This document shows, piece by piece, positions 24,317 to 37,969 of a DNA stretch of 64,000 nt. The stretch is taken from assembly GCA_947179485.1 (NCBI GenBank), contig OX359248.1, positions 51,966,386-52,030,385 of the forward strand, in the 5' to 3' direction. The stretch is from Allacma fusca (Eukaryota; Arthropoda; Collembola; Symphypleona; Sminthuridae). Both the position numbers and the translations under genes were made by a program. The notes under the pieces were generated by a model that ran no database searches, was not told the origin of the DNA, and worked only from the letters and a program-made list of their open reading frames with translations. Each line of letters starts with the position of its first letter. Position 1 is the stretch's first letter.

Positions 24317-26042
24317 CGTATTTTTTCAAAAGTGGGAATTAGCTTTTCCCCTTCATGCCATGACTTCTCTCTCCTGCCTCTCACAACTTTCCACCAATGT
24401 CCTTCCAGATGAGAGCCCCATTAGTACTCTCTTCGCTCCGAAGGAAAGTAAGAGTTACGCTGGAAACTCTACACACTTCATCTTGTGTACAGGAGCTTGA
24501 GCCCTCCTTCATTATTTCTCAGGCGCTTTGCCTATATCTGTCAACTCACTTGAATTTTTCAGTACTATTTAAATACAGGGAGTCAGTGGTGATGCTCTTT
24601 ACATGCATTGTTATGGGGATACAAAGTGTTCTGTATAAATAGTACTGTATAACCTTCCTCAGGAAAAAAATCTTGTTAGCATGTGTGTATTCATATGAGT
24701 ATGTATTCCATTATAGTAAATGTATAGTCCTCTCTGTGTATGTTGTATGTGTGTGTGTGACGGATTATATTTCTTTTTGTCGGCTCCATTCCACTTTCTG
24801 TTTGATGTTCAACGTGACGCTAAATGAAGTTGAGTAACAAATTTCCCTACAATTCCCGGCCCTCAAAACGCATTTATCTTTCTCTTTTAAATACATAAAA
24901 GTTCCAAGCTCCTCGTTTTTCTTCACTCACACATGCACAGAGAGGAAGACTTGAGATATGCATAGAGAGCCCAAGTAGAACTAGAAAGAGACAGAAATAC
25001 AGATACGAGAAGGATGTACTGTAGACTTGTAGATACATCAAACCCAGAAATGTATCCCAACCAGATTGAGATCCCTTCGCCACGCTTACGCTTCCTCCTT
25101 GGTCATGTTTTCAATTAATTTACTTTTGAAGCTGTACTTGTGACAGTTCTGTTTTCAAATTGTAGCATCTCCTTCAGTACATACTTTTGGAAACAGTTCC
25201 GCAAAAATCCTCGGCTTGAACTCCTTGCCGGAACTTTTTGTTTTGTCGACTCAGGCCTCCTTTTAATAAGCTTATTATCCGAGAGGAGTGTGTGAGTGCG
25301 AGGAGAACGAATTTACTATGTACAAATTGATGGCAGAATGGGAAAAGTGTGTGAGAGAGCTCCCTCCGTAGATACACACCTCTTCAGAAGTCTCTTCCCA
25401 AGACAAACTTGAGAGAGGATAATTTGTGAGGAGCATTTAGGAGAAAAATGAATATCGTGGATATATCTAATGAATTAAGGAATGGGAGTAATGTGAGCGT
25501 GTTGAAGTACATGGCGCAAAAGTTATTTTGGATAATGAGAAGTCAATTCGCCAAAAAGTACAAGAGGCTGAGGACTTTTTTTATGATCGTCTGTCGCTCT
25601 GCTAATTATTTGAGTTAATGCATTTTTTGAGGTTAATGATTTGTTAGAGTGCGAATGACACTCAGGATGAGTGAGTGTTTCTGTAATGACAGCGTGTCTG
25701 TGTGTGTGTATGTGTGTGTGTGTGTTTGTAAATGAGTGTCAGGGGATGATTAAATGCGAGGGAATTGAAGAATGTTGAGGAATGTGACAGGACGAGAGGG
25801 ACAGACAATTTTCACCAATAATGTCTTGATTGAGACTCAGGTTCTGGGGGTTTGGACATCCCATTACTGATGAGAGACCCCGTACAATAATTATTACATT
25901 TCTGTACACGTCTCCTCACTGACTTTTAGATATACGAGCGGAGACATCCATCAAGGGGGATTGCTCCTCTGGATGATGCAAACTATACATCCCAGGCTCA
26001 ATAAAGATAGGGATGACGCTGAGTTATCTTAATTGTAATTAC

Positions 26043-26257
26043 CGAGTATGACTTGAATTCCCATTTAGATTACAAGATGAAGCTTTAATGTCGAGTCTCT
26101 CTCCCTCCACCAGTTGACAATTTCCGGGTTGTGGACATGTGCACAAAATAAGTGTTCCACCAACAGGGACATTCCGCATCTCAGAGAGATCCTCACTGAG
26201 GAGGACATGTGTACATGCTGGCAGGACTGAACCGAGGAGAGCAAGAACAGTTAGAGC
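26043..26257 (-). CDS. possible internal coding exon of a secreted protein, minus strand
   Basis: On the minus strand, TTCTACACTCACATTACAG forms an acceptor ending at 26258. It is followed by 71 open codons and then CTCG|GTAATT as donor (26043/26042). The other two frames contain stops. The peptide begins ALTVLALLGSVLPACTH, which resembles the hydrophobic core and cleavage region of a signal peptide, followed by a segment with closely spaced cysteines (CTCPQPGNC). Extending upstream of the acceptor gives only a GTG start directly preceded by a stop, so an initiating exon would have to lie at higher coordinates; I could not identify it or a following exon. The family is unrecognised. A 71-codon opening can occur by chance. 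Confidence 0.25.
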
Positions 26258-26514
26258 CTGTAATGTGAGTGTAGAAGATGCAGTTAGCTTCACTCACATG
26301 ACACCTTTTGACTTAATGGGGTTTAGTAATGGAATCGCTATTGGCAATCAAGCCGTAAATATTTATTGATTTTGTTGATTTTAAGCCAAAAAATCACTTA
26401 GTTTGCTCCTCATTACACGCAGTATGTACGCACAGCAGGTGGAGGTTGGGACAGAATCCCAAGAGATAGATACACATTCCCAATGAGAGGGCCTCTGATC
26501 CTATGACAGAGTTG

Positions 26515-26550
26515 CTTCAAGAAGGGAAGACTCTTCAAGAAGAGAAGATG
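26515..26550. repeat. 18-bp direct repeat, two copies
   Basis: CTTCAAGAAGGGAAGACT is followed by CTTCAAGAAGAGAAGATG, with a third partial copy starting CTTCGAGAG. Confidence 0.8.
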
Positions 26551-29205
26551 CTTCGAGAGTTTCTTTAAAAGCAGATGTGTGTAAGTTTGAAAGCGATTTG
26601 ATGACCGTGTTAATCACATTGTACCATCTCCCTTGTAGCCTTATCATGGGGGAAAACTTGATTGCGCACCTTTGCATATTGTTCAATACTGATTACCCTC
26701 TAATACACTCATCTTTACATCTCCAATGGACCTTAATGCGAAAACCATTACTTCGTAGTAGAAAGGCCGTTGGGGCTGGCTGTGGCTCAGATGAGTGTCG
26801 TCATACTCCAACATGCACATGACATGACATGGGCTGAGAACGCAAGGAGACAACCTAAAAGAAGAGGAGATTTTGCAGAAAGTTTCTTCGTCTCATTTAT
26901 CATGTCATCAATAACGGACGGACACTCACAGATATGAGGAGCCCCACTATTTACAAACACCATTGACAGGCAAGGGACACCGAGAGGGAGAAATAAAAGT
27001 ATTTTTAGTTTATTACCAGCAAAATCCATTTGCTCCTTGTAAACCTCTCTCCTCAAATGATACATCTTGGGATTCCTTGGACATTTATTCTCTTGAACTT
27101 GAGTCCCCCATAAAATATAACAATAGCTCAGGAGTCAATACAACCATGGAGCTCCTTGTCCACATACATAATTACATAGATCTCACAGGGAACTATAAAT
27201 ACAAAAGTCTACTTGTATACACAGTATACATCTGAACACTACATACATATCTCCACTTATCTCTCCTCATACACCAAGACCCATGTACATGTGTATCCCT
27301 GAGAGCCTGACAAGAGTCTACATATGTAAGAGGCAAGTATGACAAGATACCTATCTGTAGCATTATCACTATAAAGTTATAGAAATATGACCCCTACCGT
27401 ATAATACATTCGATAGTGGTACTAGCACCAGCAGCCGTAGTAGTTGTAGTAGAAGGGGTAGCCCAAGTCCATACATATACATACGTTGAGTGAGCCACTA
27501 TTAAGCCAGGCGTCAACTGCTGCTAACGAGTATGTAATGTCAGTCATTTATTTGCTGGGATGAGTCCACACCGTCCTCTGTGACGATGAGAAAACGATTC
27601 GCACATTACAGCCCTCGAATGTAGTACAGAAACTTGTCCGATAAGAACAGGACGTTCTTAATTTATATTTAATTAGGAAATAAGGATGTTGTTTCATGTA
27701 CCCAGTCCATAAATGCTCTCGTAATTAAATTCAGTACGGACAGCACTCCCTAATACAGCTCTTTATGAGCGTCTTCGGCTCTCTCTCTCATTCCGTCACT
27801 CTAAGTCATTCCAATGACCAAACTTGTTCTGACACACGGGAACACCATCAATGTATGAAATCTTAAAGCCGCTTTCAAATCTCGCGGGATCCCTGAGTCA
27901 GACTTCAGATTTTTTGAAGTCCGGTCTTTTAATAGAAACTACTTCCATCATGTGTCATAAAAGTCCCGTAGATTTCCCATCTCGACGGTGATTTATAACT
28001 TGGACGAGTAATTTCAGGGGAAAAAAACTAGAGACTTTTCAGAGAGGAAGAAAAAACGGGAATTTTTATTTCTGTGGAAGATTCTCATTTGAGGGCCGTG
28101 TGTTCCTTTTTGGAGACATTGTGAGCTCAATGAGACATCCCTTGCGAATGTTCTGCTGGGGAGAAGATAAGGATTTTTGACTAAATAAATAATTGGCCAT
28201 TAGGAGTGTAGAAAATATTGACCACCCATAGATTTTAGCTGGAGCGTAAAGATATTACTCAGACTTCACTCAACTCGTCCGTCCACCTGAAGAACAACCA
28301 GCTCCTGCCTTCCCTTTCTTTTATATTGTTGTTTTTATTTACTGCCATGGACTTTAGTAGGGCAAATGATGTTAACACCATCGCGGAGTCATGCAAATCG
28401 ACACAAACAAATAGTTAAATGTGTGTGTTTGTGTGTGCATGTCTGTGTCTGTGTGTGCTTTGGACGGCCGGTGTATGTATACATATCTGCTGAGAGGTCC
28501 ACAGCCAGATGAGAGGTGGACAGACGTGAGTGGTCATAAAAGCTGCTCTTTCATCTTTCACATTTACCCACAAGAATAATACTTTTATTGTTCATTATTA
28601 ATAATAAATTTAATCGTCCGTAATGATGTGTCAACAGAATTTTTCCCCTTGCTTTCTACTTTGATTCATGGAGTATTGTTCATAAGATATCTTTTTTTTT
28701 CTGGGGAGATAGCCTTTTTATGAGGCTCTGACCACTATATGTCCTCTCATCATTAGCTCTGGCTCTATTGCCAAAATTACTGGTCTTCTCAATGGCTCAT
28801 TATCTCCCCTGTCCTCAGGAATTCTACAAAGTTTCCAAGAATTATGGGATACTTGAAAAGTGTCTTAGCAGTAAACAAATCGAAGGCTTTAACAATTCAT
28901 GGGAAATAAATAATTACTTTGTTTTGTCCCAAAAATTACAGCAGATGTTCACCTGCCCCCATGCAGATCATTCTATATTCGTATACTTTTTCGACAGATT
29001 CTATATCTAGCTTGCTAGCCCAATGGACTCCTATTTGGGGATCCAATGTCCATACATTATTTCCAAGGAGAGCATTATTGTCTGAGGAAATGTGGACGAC
29101 GGAGGAGCGGAGGGAAGGTAACATTTAATGAATAATTTGAGAACCCTGGAGGAATGAAAGGGAGCAAATGGGAGGATGTATATGGTGTTCTCTATAGAAA
29201 TACAT

Positions 29206-29250
29206 ACACACACACACACACACCCAGAGGCACACTCACACACACACACA
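29206..29250. repeat. (AC)n microsatellite, interrupted
   Basis: Two AC blocks separated by CCCAGAGGC. Confidence 0.9.
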
Positions 29251-32200
29251 TACTAAATAACTACATGTTTGCTCAAGTCCGTAATGCTCCATAATGCAAC
29301 ATTTGGGCATGGAGGAATTGGAGGAAATTCCCTGTGTATGTGGGGAAGGCTAAGGAAACCTGGAGGTTGTAAGATGGAATAATTGAAAGTCAGAAATGAC
29401 TCTTTCCTGGCTCATGCTCAAGGAAAGTGGGACTTTTATGTGGGAATGACTATGTGGGACCAGAGTTTACATACACAGATCTCTGGACATGTAGGGGTGA
29501 TTCCCCGTCAAATAGAATATGCAATGGGATGAACAGTTCTGACTTGTTCAAGTCATCAAGTCCCGGAGTTTGCTTCATTCAGACAATCCTTTCCCATGGA
29601 ATTACACACCGGTCTCAGGTTACTCTTTCCAAAGAAACCATCAGTGTCTTCTAGTTCCCCTATTTTCTCCCCACATAATGCTCACTTTCTCGGCTAAGGT
29701 GCAAAAGTCCGTGTCTTCACCCCCTCTAGCATTTTTCCCATCCAAATCCCAAAATATCAGTTTTACAAATACTAATTAATCCTGGATTTTATTTTATTTC
29801 ACACAGTGTCAATTCCTAATTTCAAAGCCTTTATCATTCCAAAAGAGTCCACTTCCAAACTGAAAGAATCTACGTAAAGGGCACTCTCTTTATCCAGAGG
29901 TGCTCCGGGAGCACCCCTGGAGTTATAAATTCAGAAAATGTCACTCCTGCAGGGATACGTTCTTTCAAGGAGAAAAAATTAGCAGAAACTAGTCCCTGTG
30001 TACAAAATTTGTAATGGACTGATTTGTAACAGGAGCAACGCTTGATTCTCAGCCCTCTTTGTCATCTTAGCCAACCTTTAACATTTTAACGGACTTGCAG
30101 GGTTTAGCAGTAAAGATGTAGTTTGAGGGGTCCTATGCCTCAGTATCTATACATACGGATGGGAAGAGAGTCAATAGTAAAACCAGAGAGAAACAGAGTT
30201 TGGGGAAGGAGCAAGGGAAAGGAGGAAATGTGGAGAAAATGACTGGATGGAGGTTACAAGATGTGGGAGAATTGTATGGACGTACATGGGATCCAACCGT
30301 GGAGGAATTTAATTTTTTATGGTTACAATTTGGTGGAGAAGAAGTGTGCTTTGTGGAACATCAACTTGATGGATGTGACTTTCCTCTCTGATAGTTCCCA
30401 TATCAGGCCGGGTATCTTCTTTCCCTGTACCTCTGTCTCTCCCTATAAGGGATAACTTCGTCCTTTGTATAAGTCACAGGAGCTGTATAGGACCTGGCGT
30501 CTGTATTTCCTTCCCATGCCGAGCAATTCCTGGATGTTGGATGTACAGGCGTAGAAAAATGTAGATAGGCATAGTTGTCTATAGGGAATATCCTCCGTTG
30601 GCTTTAGTGCAGTTAGGACCTGACAGGCGGAATGAATACGAAATAAAATTAATGTCTGGAGACACTGCCGTGCATAGGAGGACCCTATAGAGCTCGGCCT
30701 CTGTACTATAGATACAATGTACAGAAAAATATACTGTAATAGGAGGAAAACAATGTGCGGTTATCTTTCCCCACACTAGATATACATAGAGACACTCCTC
30801 CCAGCTAGAGGCTACTAGGCTGAGTGAGATAAGGCACGGAACTACATTCAAATTGTCGGAGAAAAGGGACCTATGTACTGTATGACGGAGAGAAAGGAAA
30901 AGACTCATGTCTCGCTTTGACTCTCCGTCTATTGAGATTTGTCTCGGCTCATTTTATTATCCTTCATCATTGTTTTATTGCCGTGAAGGGTCAAGTGAAG
31001 ATTCTCGGAGAGTCTCCATCCAAGCCATCATCGATGCCAATGACATGACACTTTCCCTCGCCCATAAACCAAAACCAAAGGCAGGCTTTCCCGTGCCCCA
31101 TGTATATTTTACTCCGCCACAATCCACCCATGCCTGTAATGCAATGAGGTCTCTCTACATAAATAATTCAGCCTGACTTCTGTCTTGAGTAGTTCCCTTC
31201 TCCGTGTAAATATATTACAGATTCCATGCTGTCTAAAAGAGGAGGCAGACTAGAAGGAGTAGATACGCTAACCGTCATAACGCAAGCCTTCCAACCCGAA
31301 ACCTTCCAAACAAATAAACAAGATTCACACTATTTTCCTATCCGAACAGCTCCTTTTCCCTTCGAAACCCATCCCCATAGAATACTAATTTCCGAGTAGG
31401 ATTATTTTATTCCTCGTTCCTCAAAGTCCTGCAGCTCCACGCGCGTTACTTTTAACCCATACATAGCTGCTAGAGAGAGAGAGAAAAAAAACGAGGTGTA
31501 AATTAATTTCATTCTCAATGCTCCATCCAATAAAATATCATTATGAGTTTTTTCGGCTCCTATAGCCCAGCATGGTTGTACATATCCCATTTGGGATTAT
31601 CCCTTTTTTGGCACTCCTTCCTCAGACTGTGGTTTTCCCACAAATCACCGCCATTCACGAACGACACGTTTTAATTGATATGGAAGACAACATTCTCGTG
31701 CTGATTACATGCTTCGAGTCCTAATCGTGTCAAAAGCTATTCACAAATTAGTCAAATTAGATTCAAGCACAGACAGGGGCAGCAGGGTCTATGCTTTGGA
31801 ATTTATTCACGTCAGGGGTGAAAAAAAAGGAGAAAAAAAACTCTCCACACAGAGAGACACATATGCGGGGATGCAGAAGGGAATTTCTTTTTCGCACGCA
31901 ACTTTTCGACCTTATGTATGGGCTATGGAGACTCTGATTATGTTTCCCTTGGTTATGACAGTCATTCGTCGTCTGTTACACAAGGAACCATTGGAATTTG
32001 TGGAAGGGAGCTGTTATTTGGTATAGGGAGAGTATCCCTCTCTGTACAGGACACTCTTCGTATGACATGCCAAGAAGAGAGAAAGGGGGGAAGGGGGAAA
32101 AAATGTGACGATTTGCTTAGTTTTTTATTCCTCGTTTGCTTTTAGACCTTCATAAATTTCGTGCCTAAAAACAATTACAATGAGTGTAAAAGTTGAGACT

Positions 32201-32416
32201 AAATGTTGACATATCAGGTCAACTGCAGTCATCCATCCGTGAATAAAAGTTGGGCAAATGAGAGGAAGCGGAGGAGAGGACTCCAGTCAAGTAAAAGTTA
32301 GTGGTGTGGTAAGAAGAGTGTAGAAGATCTTTTGGATGGAGTCGGCAAGACTTTTTTATGCCTTTTCCTCCTCCAATGTTCCAGGAGGAAAAAGAGCGGA
32401 GTGTACAAGACAGAAA

Positions 32417-32436
32417 GAGAGAGAGAGAGAGAGAGA
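32417..32436. repeat. (GA)n microsatellite
   Basis: 20 bases, continuing into a purine-rich stretch to about 32460. It is complementary in sense to the CT array at 32503. Confidence 0.95.
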
Positions 32437-32501
32437 CAGAAGAAGAAAAAAAGAGAGGGAATTTAGAGAAGCCGCGTCAGCCTTTCTCCGCTTTCTCATA
32501 T

Positions 32502-32502
<1 letters not shown>

Positions 32503-32543
<41 letters not shown>
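32503..32543. repeat. (CT)n microsatellite, 41 bp
   Basis: Uninterrupted. With the GA array 66 bases before it, it forms an inverted repeat. Confidence 0.97.
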
Positions 32544-32546
<3 letters not shown>

Positions 32547-33545
32547 ATTGAATGCCGAGGGAAGACCCTGGAAGGGGGGAGTACAGTTCAAGTCGAAAGT
32601 GACTGGAGGGGTTGGAGAGTCATGAGCGTGAGGAGAAATGGCTAAGTATAAGATGGCGGGTCCGTTAGGCCAGAGAAATGGCACATCTCGAGGAGTCATT
32701 GGAACTCGGGGAAGGAATTGAAATGCACAAGTGAAGCTCATTTTCCAAAGTTTCGCTCAGCTCAATGCCGCTCCGAATGGCAATGGATATGGGCCTGGCG
32801 ATGGGAACGGTAATATCCATTGGGTAGCTCCTAGTAAGCTCAAGTTGCCATGTAGAGCATCTCCAGCATCCATTCCCAGGGCTTTCTCCTCCTCAACGAC
32901 CCAACTCACTGTGCTCTTAGTAGCTACATCAACTATGTATTAGATGGCTGCATATGTAATCACCCGGAGCAACTTACATATTTGATACTTCCATCCCTCC
33001 GCTCCAAGTCCGTACATAGGGACAGCACTTATACATAACTATAAATATATATATTCCCTGAGCCAAGATCCGTATCCATTTCCATACACAAGGTCCACAT
33101 TTACTATAGGATGATGTACTCCTGCTGTACAAGATCCCCATGCACAAAATCCTTATAAGTAGATACTAGATAGATATACATACGAACTTCGTCCATACAT
33201 TCGTTCACACGGAGGCCACGTCCTTACATAAATTCTAATAGATACAGGCAATGTAGAATACATGTGCATGCTCGTATATAAGTCACTTATGTCATTGTAG
33301 GATGCTACACTGGATATTTGTGTGTAGAGGCAGGAGCTCTGTTCTTGGACCTATGCTTGTAAATGGGCAGGGGGTGGGTTGGGCTCCTTATGGGCTTTAT
33401 ATGAAATGTTATATATAATAGGAGCACTTTGCAACAGGAGCGAAGCTTTATGCACGGAGTTAGATAAGGAAGGCAGAGGGCTATAAGAATGTATGAGAGC
33501 ATTGGAAGACGTACTAAAGGGGAATATAGGAGTGGGAGAGAGAGC

Positions 33546-33568
33546 GAGAGAGAGAGAGAGAGAGAGAG
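33546..33568. repeat. (GA)n microsatellite
   Basis: GA run within a purine-rich stretch from about 33533 to 33605. Confidence 0.93.
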
Positions 33569-34068
33569 TAAGAGTGCGGGAGAGAAAGAGAGCGAGAAAG
33601 AGAGACGGCTATCTCGATGACTCGATGAGTCTAGCATTTCCAGTTACTTGTTATGGAAGGAATGGGCTGGAGTGGAAAGGAAGGAGGATTTTTCCCCACT
33701 GAGACTCCTATCTCCGGTTGAGAGGAGCCAAGGCCTAGAGAGTATGGGAGAGCTGTATATGTTGGAAAGTGCTCTCGTTTAATAGAGTTTGCAAAGCGTA
33801 ATTTATGCGACGCTAACGACCAATTGAGACACACTGGTGCTGTGGCAGCTACTTCCATACCAATTTCCTCGGAATGACCCAACTAGTGCATGTTGCGACT
33901 AGCGGCCTGCCCGTGATGGGTCATTCCACATTGTTGCCAATTTCTGGCTGTGGGAAATGAGCCACAACAGATGGGACATTTTATGCAAATTTCCTCCCAT
34001 GTAATATACTGTACTCATGAATGACGTCTATTACCTTCCTTCACTGCAATTTCCCTGGGTCGTATATG

Positions 34069-34071
<3 letters not shown>

Positions 34072-34103
<32 letters not shown>
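34072..34103. repeat. (GA)n microsatellite
   Basis: Uninterrupted 32-base run. Confidence 0.97.
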
Positions 34104-34106
<3 letters not shown>

Positions 34107-36197
34107 CTATGTAACAGCAGGCTTGGGATACGGCCCCGTTCACCTTTTCCCTACTCATTAGACGTTACGCATATGGATCGTAGAGCTTGGCAATATCACT
34201 CACGTTCCAGAAATTCACTCTCCAGCTCTCCAGCTAGCTCCGTCCCTGTATATTAGGAATATGATGGAGGATCCGAGGGATATAGTCCAAGAGGAACAAT
34301 TGAGGGAACAGCTGCCACACTTACACCCCTTGGATGTGACTATTTTTTCTTTTTAGACAAATTCAAATTTGAGCTTCAAAATCCACACTTGTGTTGTCGG
34401 TCGATTCGATCCTGTCAATGTTTCCACTCATTTTGACTAATCGTCCGTTTCCTCTCAACCAACTCTCATTCTTGATGATTTCATGTCCTCATTAATTAGA
34501 GCCCGTCGTTAATGAAATCCGCTTTAGCTCCTCTTCTCCGTCGATAGTATTTGGGCTCTTTCCCCATCCCACACATGCCGTCGGCCAGGCTGCTACTTCA
34601 TTTCACTCTTCGTATCATAAAACTTGTTTCTCTGCCTCAGTGAATTTGAGCACAGGAAACTACTAATTATGAGATACTTTGACTTTTTAACTTTTCGCGT
34701 CATTTCCTCTCGGGATTTCAAAGGCTCCGTCGTATGTATTGTCATCAGTCCCTGAAACCAACTTGTATTTTACTTCCGCACACTCAAATTTTCCTTCATT
34801 GGAATCGAAGCTCCTGTTACAAGCTGTAGGTTCTTTGAATCAATGACTTTACTAAGTTCCAATAGTTCCAGTTGTACGAATATTTTCGTGCAAAATTTGA
34901 TGGTCTAGAATCTAATTACAACATGTGCAAACACAAATAATTTTCTGTAGTCACTGAAAAGGAAATGGTTCGGCGGACGATTTCGTTTCGATGCAACAGT
35001 TAAGATTTCAAGGAAATGGATGCAACAGTCCTTCCCTCAAGTTTATCAAAGCAGAGGAGACATTTTAGGTGAATCGATGACACTATGAGTTTAACGGATC
35101 AGTTCAATGCCAACGCCTTCAGTTCCGTCGTAAACTTTATATGAACATCGATGTTTGAAATGCTAATTGGGACCTGGCATTACTGACAGTCGATGCAAGG
35201 ATGTAACATTCAAACACCCCAAACATTAAGTACAATATCGCATTTACATCTTTGCAATTGTAAAAAAAACACCCACGTTAATTCAAACGACAGTACAAAT
35301 CAGTTCATTAGTTGAATCGATCCAGCATGAAATTTATGATAGCTTCAGTGCATTCAAAACAGAAAAATTGGTAAATCCCTCACTGGAACTTGAGTTCTAA
35401 ATGAAATTTGGTGAAGTTCCGTGAGAGTCTAAAAATTTTGATAAATTGCTCTAGCAAAGGACAGACTTATCCAATAAGCCGAGGGAAATGCAGGACATTC
35501 ACCGATGGGGCAGACCAGTCCTGACGATGCATCGACTGAGTAGCAAGGTGTTCGAAATGACCCATGTAGTCTCTAGAAATGGCCTCGGATTCGGGGCAAT
35601 GTGGCCCGTAAAGAAGACTAGTAAGGGCAAGTAATGACACCTGAAGGAAAAGATTTTCGAGTGATACGATTGACGATAGCATGCTCTGAAATGGGAAGAG
35701 AGAGATGAACTCTGTAGGATATATCAGGCTCAAAATGGGTCCTTTCCCTACATCCACCGGCCCTATAGTTTTATATAAGGGAAAAGGAGAAAATGGTATG
35801 GGGATAAGGATGGGATGACATATCCGGGAGACTTTTGTAACCGTCATTCTCGTTTCACTCTCCAGCATGGCGTGAAGGGAAATTTAGTTTTCCTCGTGAC
35901 CGTAGGAGCCTAATATAAAGGCACACAAGGTAGAGGTAACGACTGAGTAGAAGAGTGAAAGAGAGAAACTTTAGGTACGTCGTAGAGTTGGGAAGGGAGC
36001 ATGAGAAGCACATACGGTGATAGGGACGGAGAAGAAGTAGAAAGTGAAGTGATGGGAAGTATTCCAAAGAGAAGATGGTTTGTCCTAAGAAGAGAGCATT
36101 AGACCCTTAGGAAAGATATTGGACTCCAGAGACCCATTCAAACACATGAGATTAGCCGGTGAAATTTCCAAACTATGGCAAACTCTGAGTTTCCAAG

Positions 36198-36231
<34 letters not shown>

Positions 36232-36261
36232 AGGAATATCACCCACACACACACACACACA
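36198..36261. repeat. compound (CT)n(CA)n ... (CA)n microsatellite
   Basis: CT run 36198-36213 passes directly into CA 36214-36232; a second CA run lies at 36244-36261. Confidence 0.95.
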
Positions 36262-36512
36262 TCCCTCTTTCCCCATTCTCCACTTTTCTTCATTTCCTCT
36301 TCCAATGGCCACACACACATCTATTATACTACTCATACATACTCTATACATATAGACACTCCCAGAACGGCAAATGTGTTGCTGAAATGAGCAACTTTCA
36401 AAATCCTTTTCTCCAAGCTTCATTCTGCGCACTTTCAACCATCATTCAAACTACTCGGAACATCTCCGCTATACTTTTTTTTACCTTCATTTTTCCTCCT
36501 CCTCCATCTATT

Positions 36513-36517
<5 letters not shown>

Positions 36518-36543
<26 letters not shown>

Positions 36544-36556
36544 TCTTCTTCTTCTT
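36518..36556. repeat. (CT)n(CTT)n microsatellite
   Basis: CT run grading into CTT units. Confidence 0.93.
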
Positions 36557-37631
36557 CCCTCACTCCCCATCAGCTAAATTTTCATGAACAGTTCCCTCTC
36601 GCAAATATTCTTTTATAATCCTTTAGTTAGGCATTATTAATCATCCACCTGCTAGTTTTGCAAGCCTTTTAACCCAACTTTTCCCCTCTCTTTTAACTTT
36701 TAGCACTTTCTCCCGTCCTTCCCATCCCTTTAAATTAATTCCTTCTCTCATATGAGCAGCTCCAGCCCTTTAAATATTCACTCCGCGCCCGTTTCCCTTC
36801 ATTTCTTCCCTACAATTCATTTCTACAATTTGGCATTCTTTCCCCTCTGTTTCTCAGAGGAAGCACATGCTTTTATGGCTCATACATTATAATGTATCTT
36901 CTGGAGCCCTTTATCTTTTGGAACTGCGTTTTGGAATTTAATTGACTGGGGGCATTCTGCCAAGAATAGCGTTCGTAATTCCTGAATTGCGTATTATGAC
37001 ATTAGTCATGTAAATCTGGATTTCTTCTGGGAAAAGTTTAATTGAAATTGGAAAAATGAAGGTTTTGCCACTAGTTTCAGAACTGGGGGGAAATATTTTA
37101 AATTTAAGAAAGAATTGGAGGGAATTTCGATTTGGGATTAAATGTATGTGTGTTTTTAAAATTTGAAGCATTTTAAATACTGATTTTTTATTGGATTGTA
37201 AATTCGAAAGAAAGTTTAAAAGAAATTTGGAAGAAGACAATTTTAATCTCCAGGGATAATGGCTGACAATGCTTGCTCTGTAAATTTGAGAATCATTTCG
37301 AGAATTTTATTCTGTAAAGTAAGATGAGTTTATTAAATGTGGGGGTTTGAAATGCAATAGCCCAGCTCCAACGTGCCCTTTGAAAGTTTGAATTTAAATA
37401 CTAAAGAAAATATTAAATTGACCTGAAAATTCGAGCACTCCGCTAAAAGGAGCTTTTCAGGGATTTGAGATGACGATTCTAAAAAAAGGTCCTATAAGTC
37501 TAAAGGGAGACTTGAGAGTGAAAGTTGAGGATGGAAGAGAGAAAAGCCTCTTTTTGCAATATGAGATGATGGTATTTAATTTTTGTGGGAAGTGTACTTA
37601 AAAAGGAATACATTTTTATAGTGTTGAGAGG

Positions 37632-37656
37632 GAGAGAGAGAGAGAGAGAGAGAGAG
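37632..37656. repeat. (GA)n microsatellite
   Basis: Uninterrupted 25-base run. Confidence 0.95.
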
Positions 37657-37934
37657 TGGAGAGGAGTAGTTGAGGAAAGTACAGGAGAGGAGCATTGGGG
37701 TGCATTTAAAGGAGAGAGAGCACGAGATGGGACTCGGTCGTACTTTCTCCAGATGAAAATGGACCTTCTAACGGCATACTTTGCTCGCCTAATTTTGAAT
37801 TCTTCCCTGTTATTTTCTTCATTATCGCTCGCTCCATGTGGCATACTAATCTTGGTTTTTCCTCTCTCGTCCTCGCTCCTATCGCCTGGGCCAAGTACCC
37901 TTTGAGAGTTGTATGGGAGCGGAGTTTGTTGGAG

Positions 37935-37969
37935 CTCTCTCTCTCTCTCTCCACTGTCTCTCTCTCTCA
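37935..37969. repeat. (CT)n microsatellite, interrupted
   Basis: Two CT runs separated by CACTG. Confidence 0.9.

Larger units (their letters stand above)
22400..31400. other. intron segment with a core-motif minisatellite and one possible minus-strand exon
   Basis: Apart from the repeat at 22.8-23.1 kb and the possible exon at 26.0-26.3 kb, I see no supported gene. GT/AC tracts lie at 25697-25728, 28421-28458 and 29206-29250. Open frames at 26787-27065 (minus) and 28768-29010 lack recognisable domains. Confidence 0.5.

Noticed and set aside
35467-35868. 133-codon ATG frame, minus strand
   Set aside because: No recognisable domain, no supporting splice or codon-usage signal; length compatible with chance.
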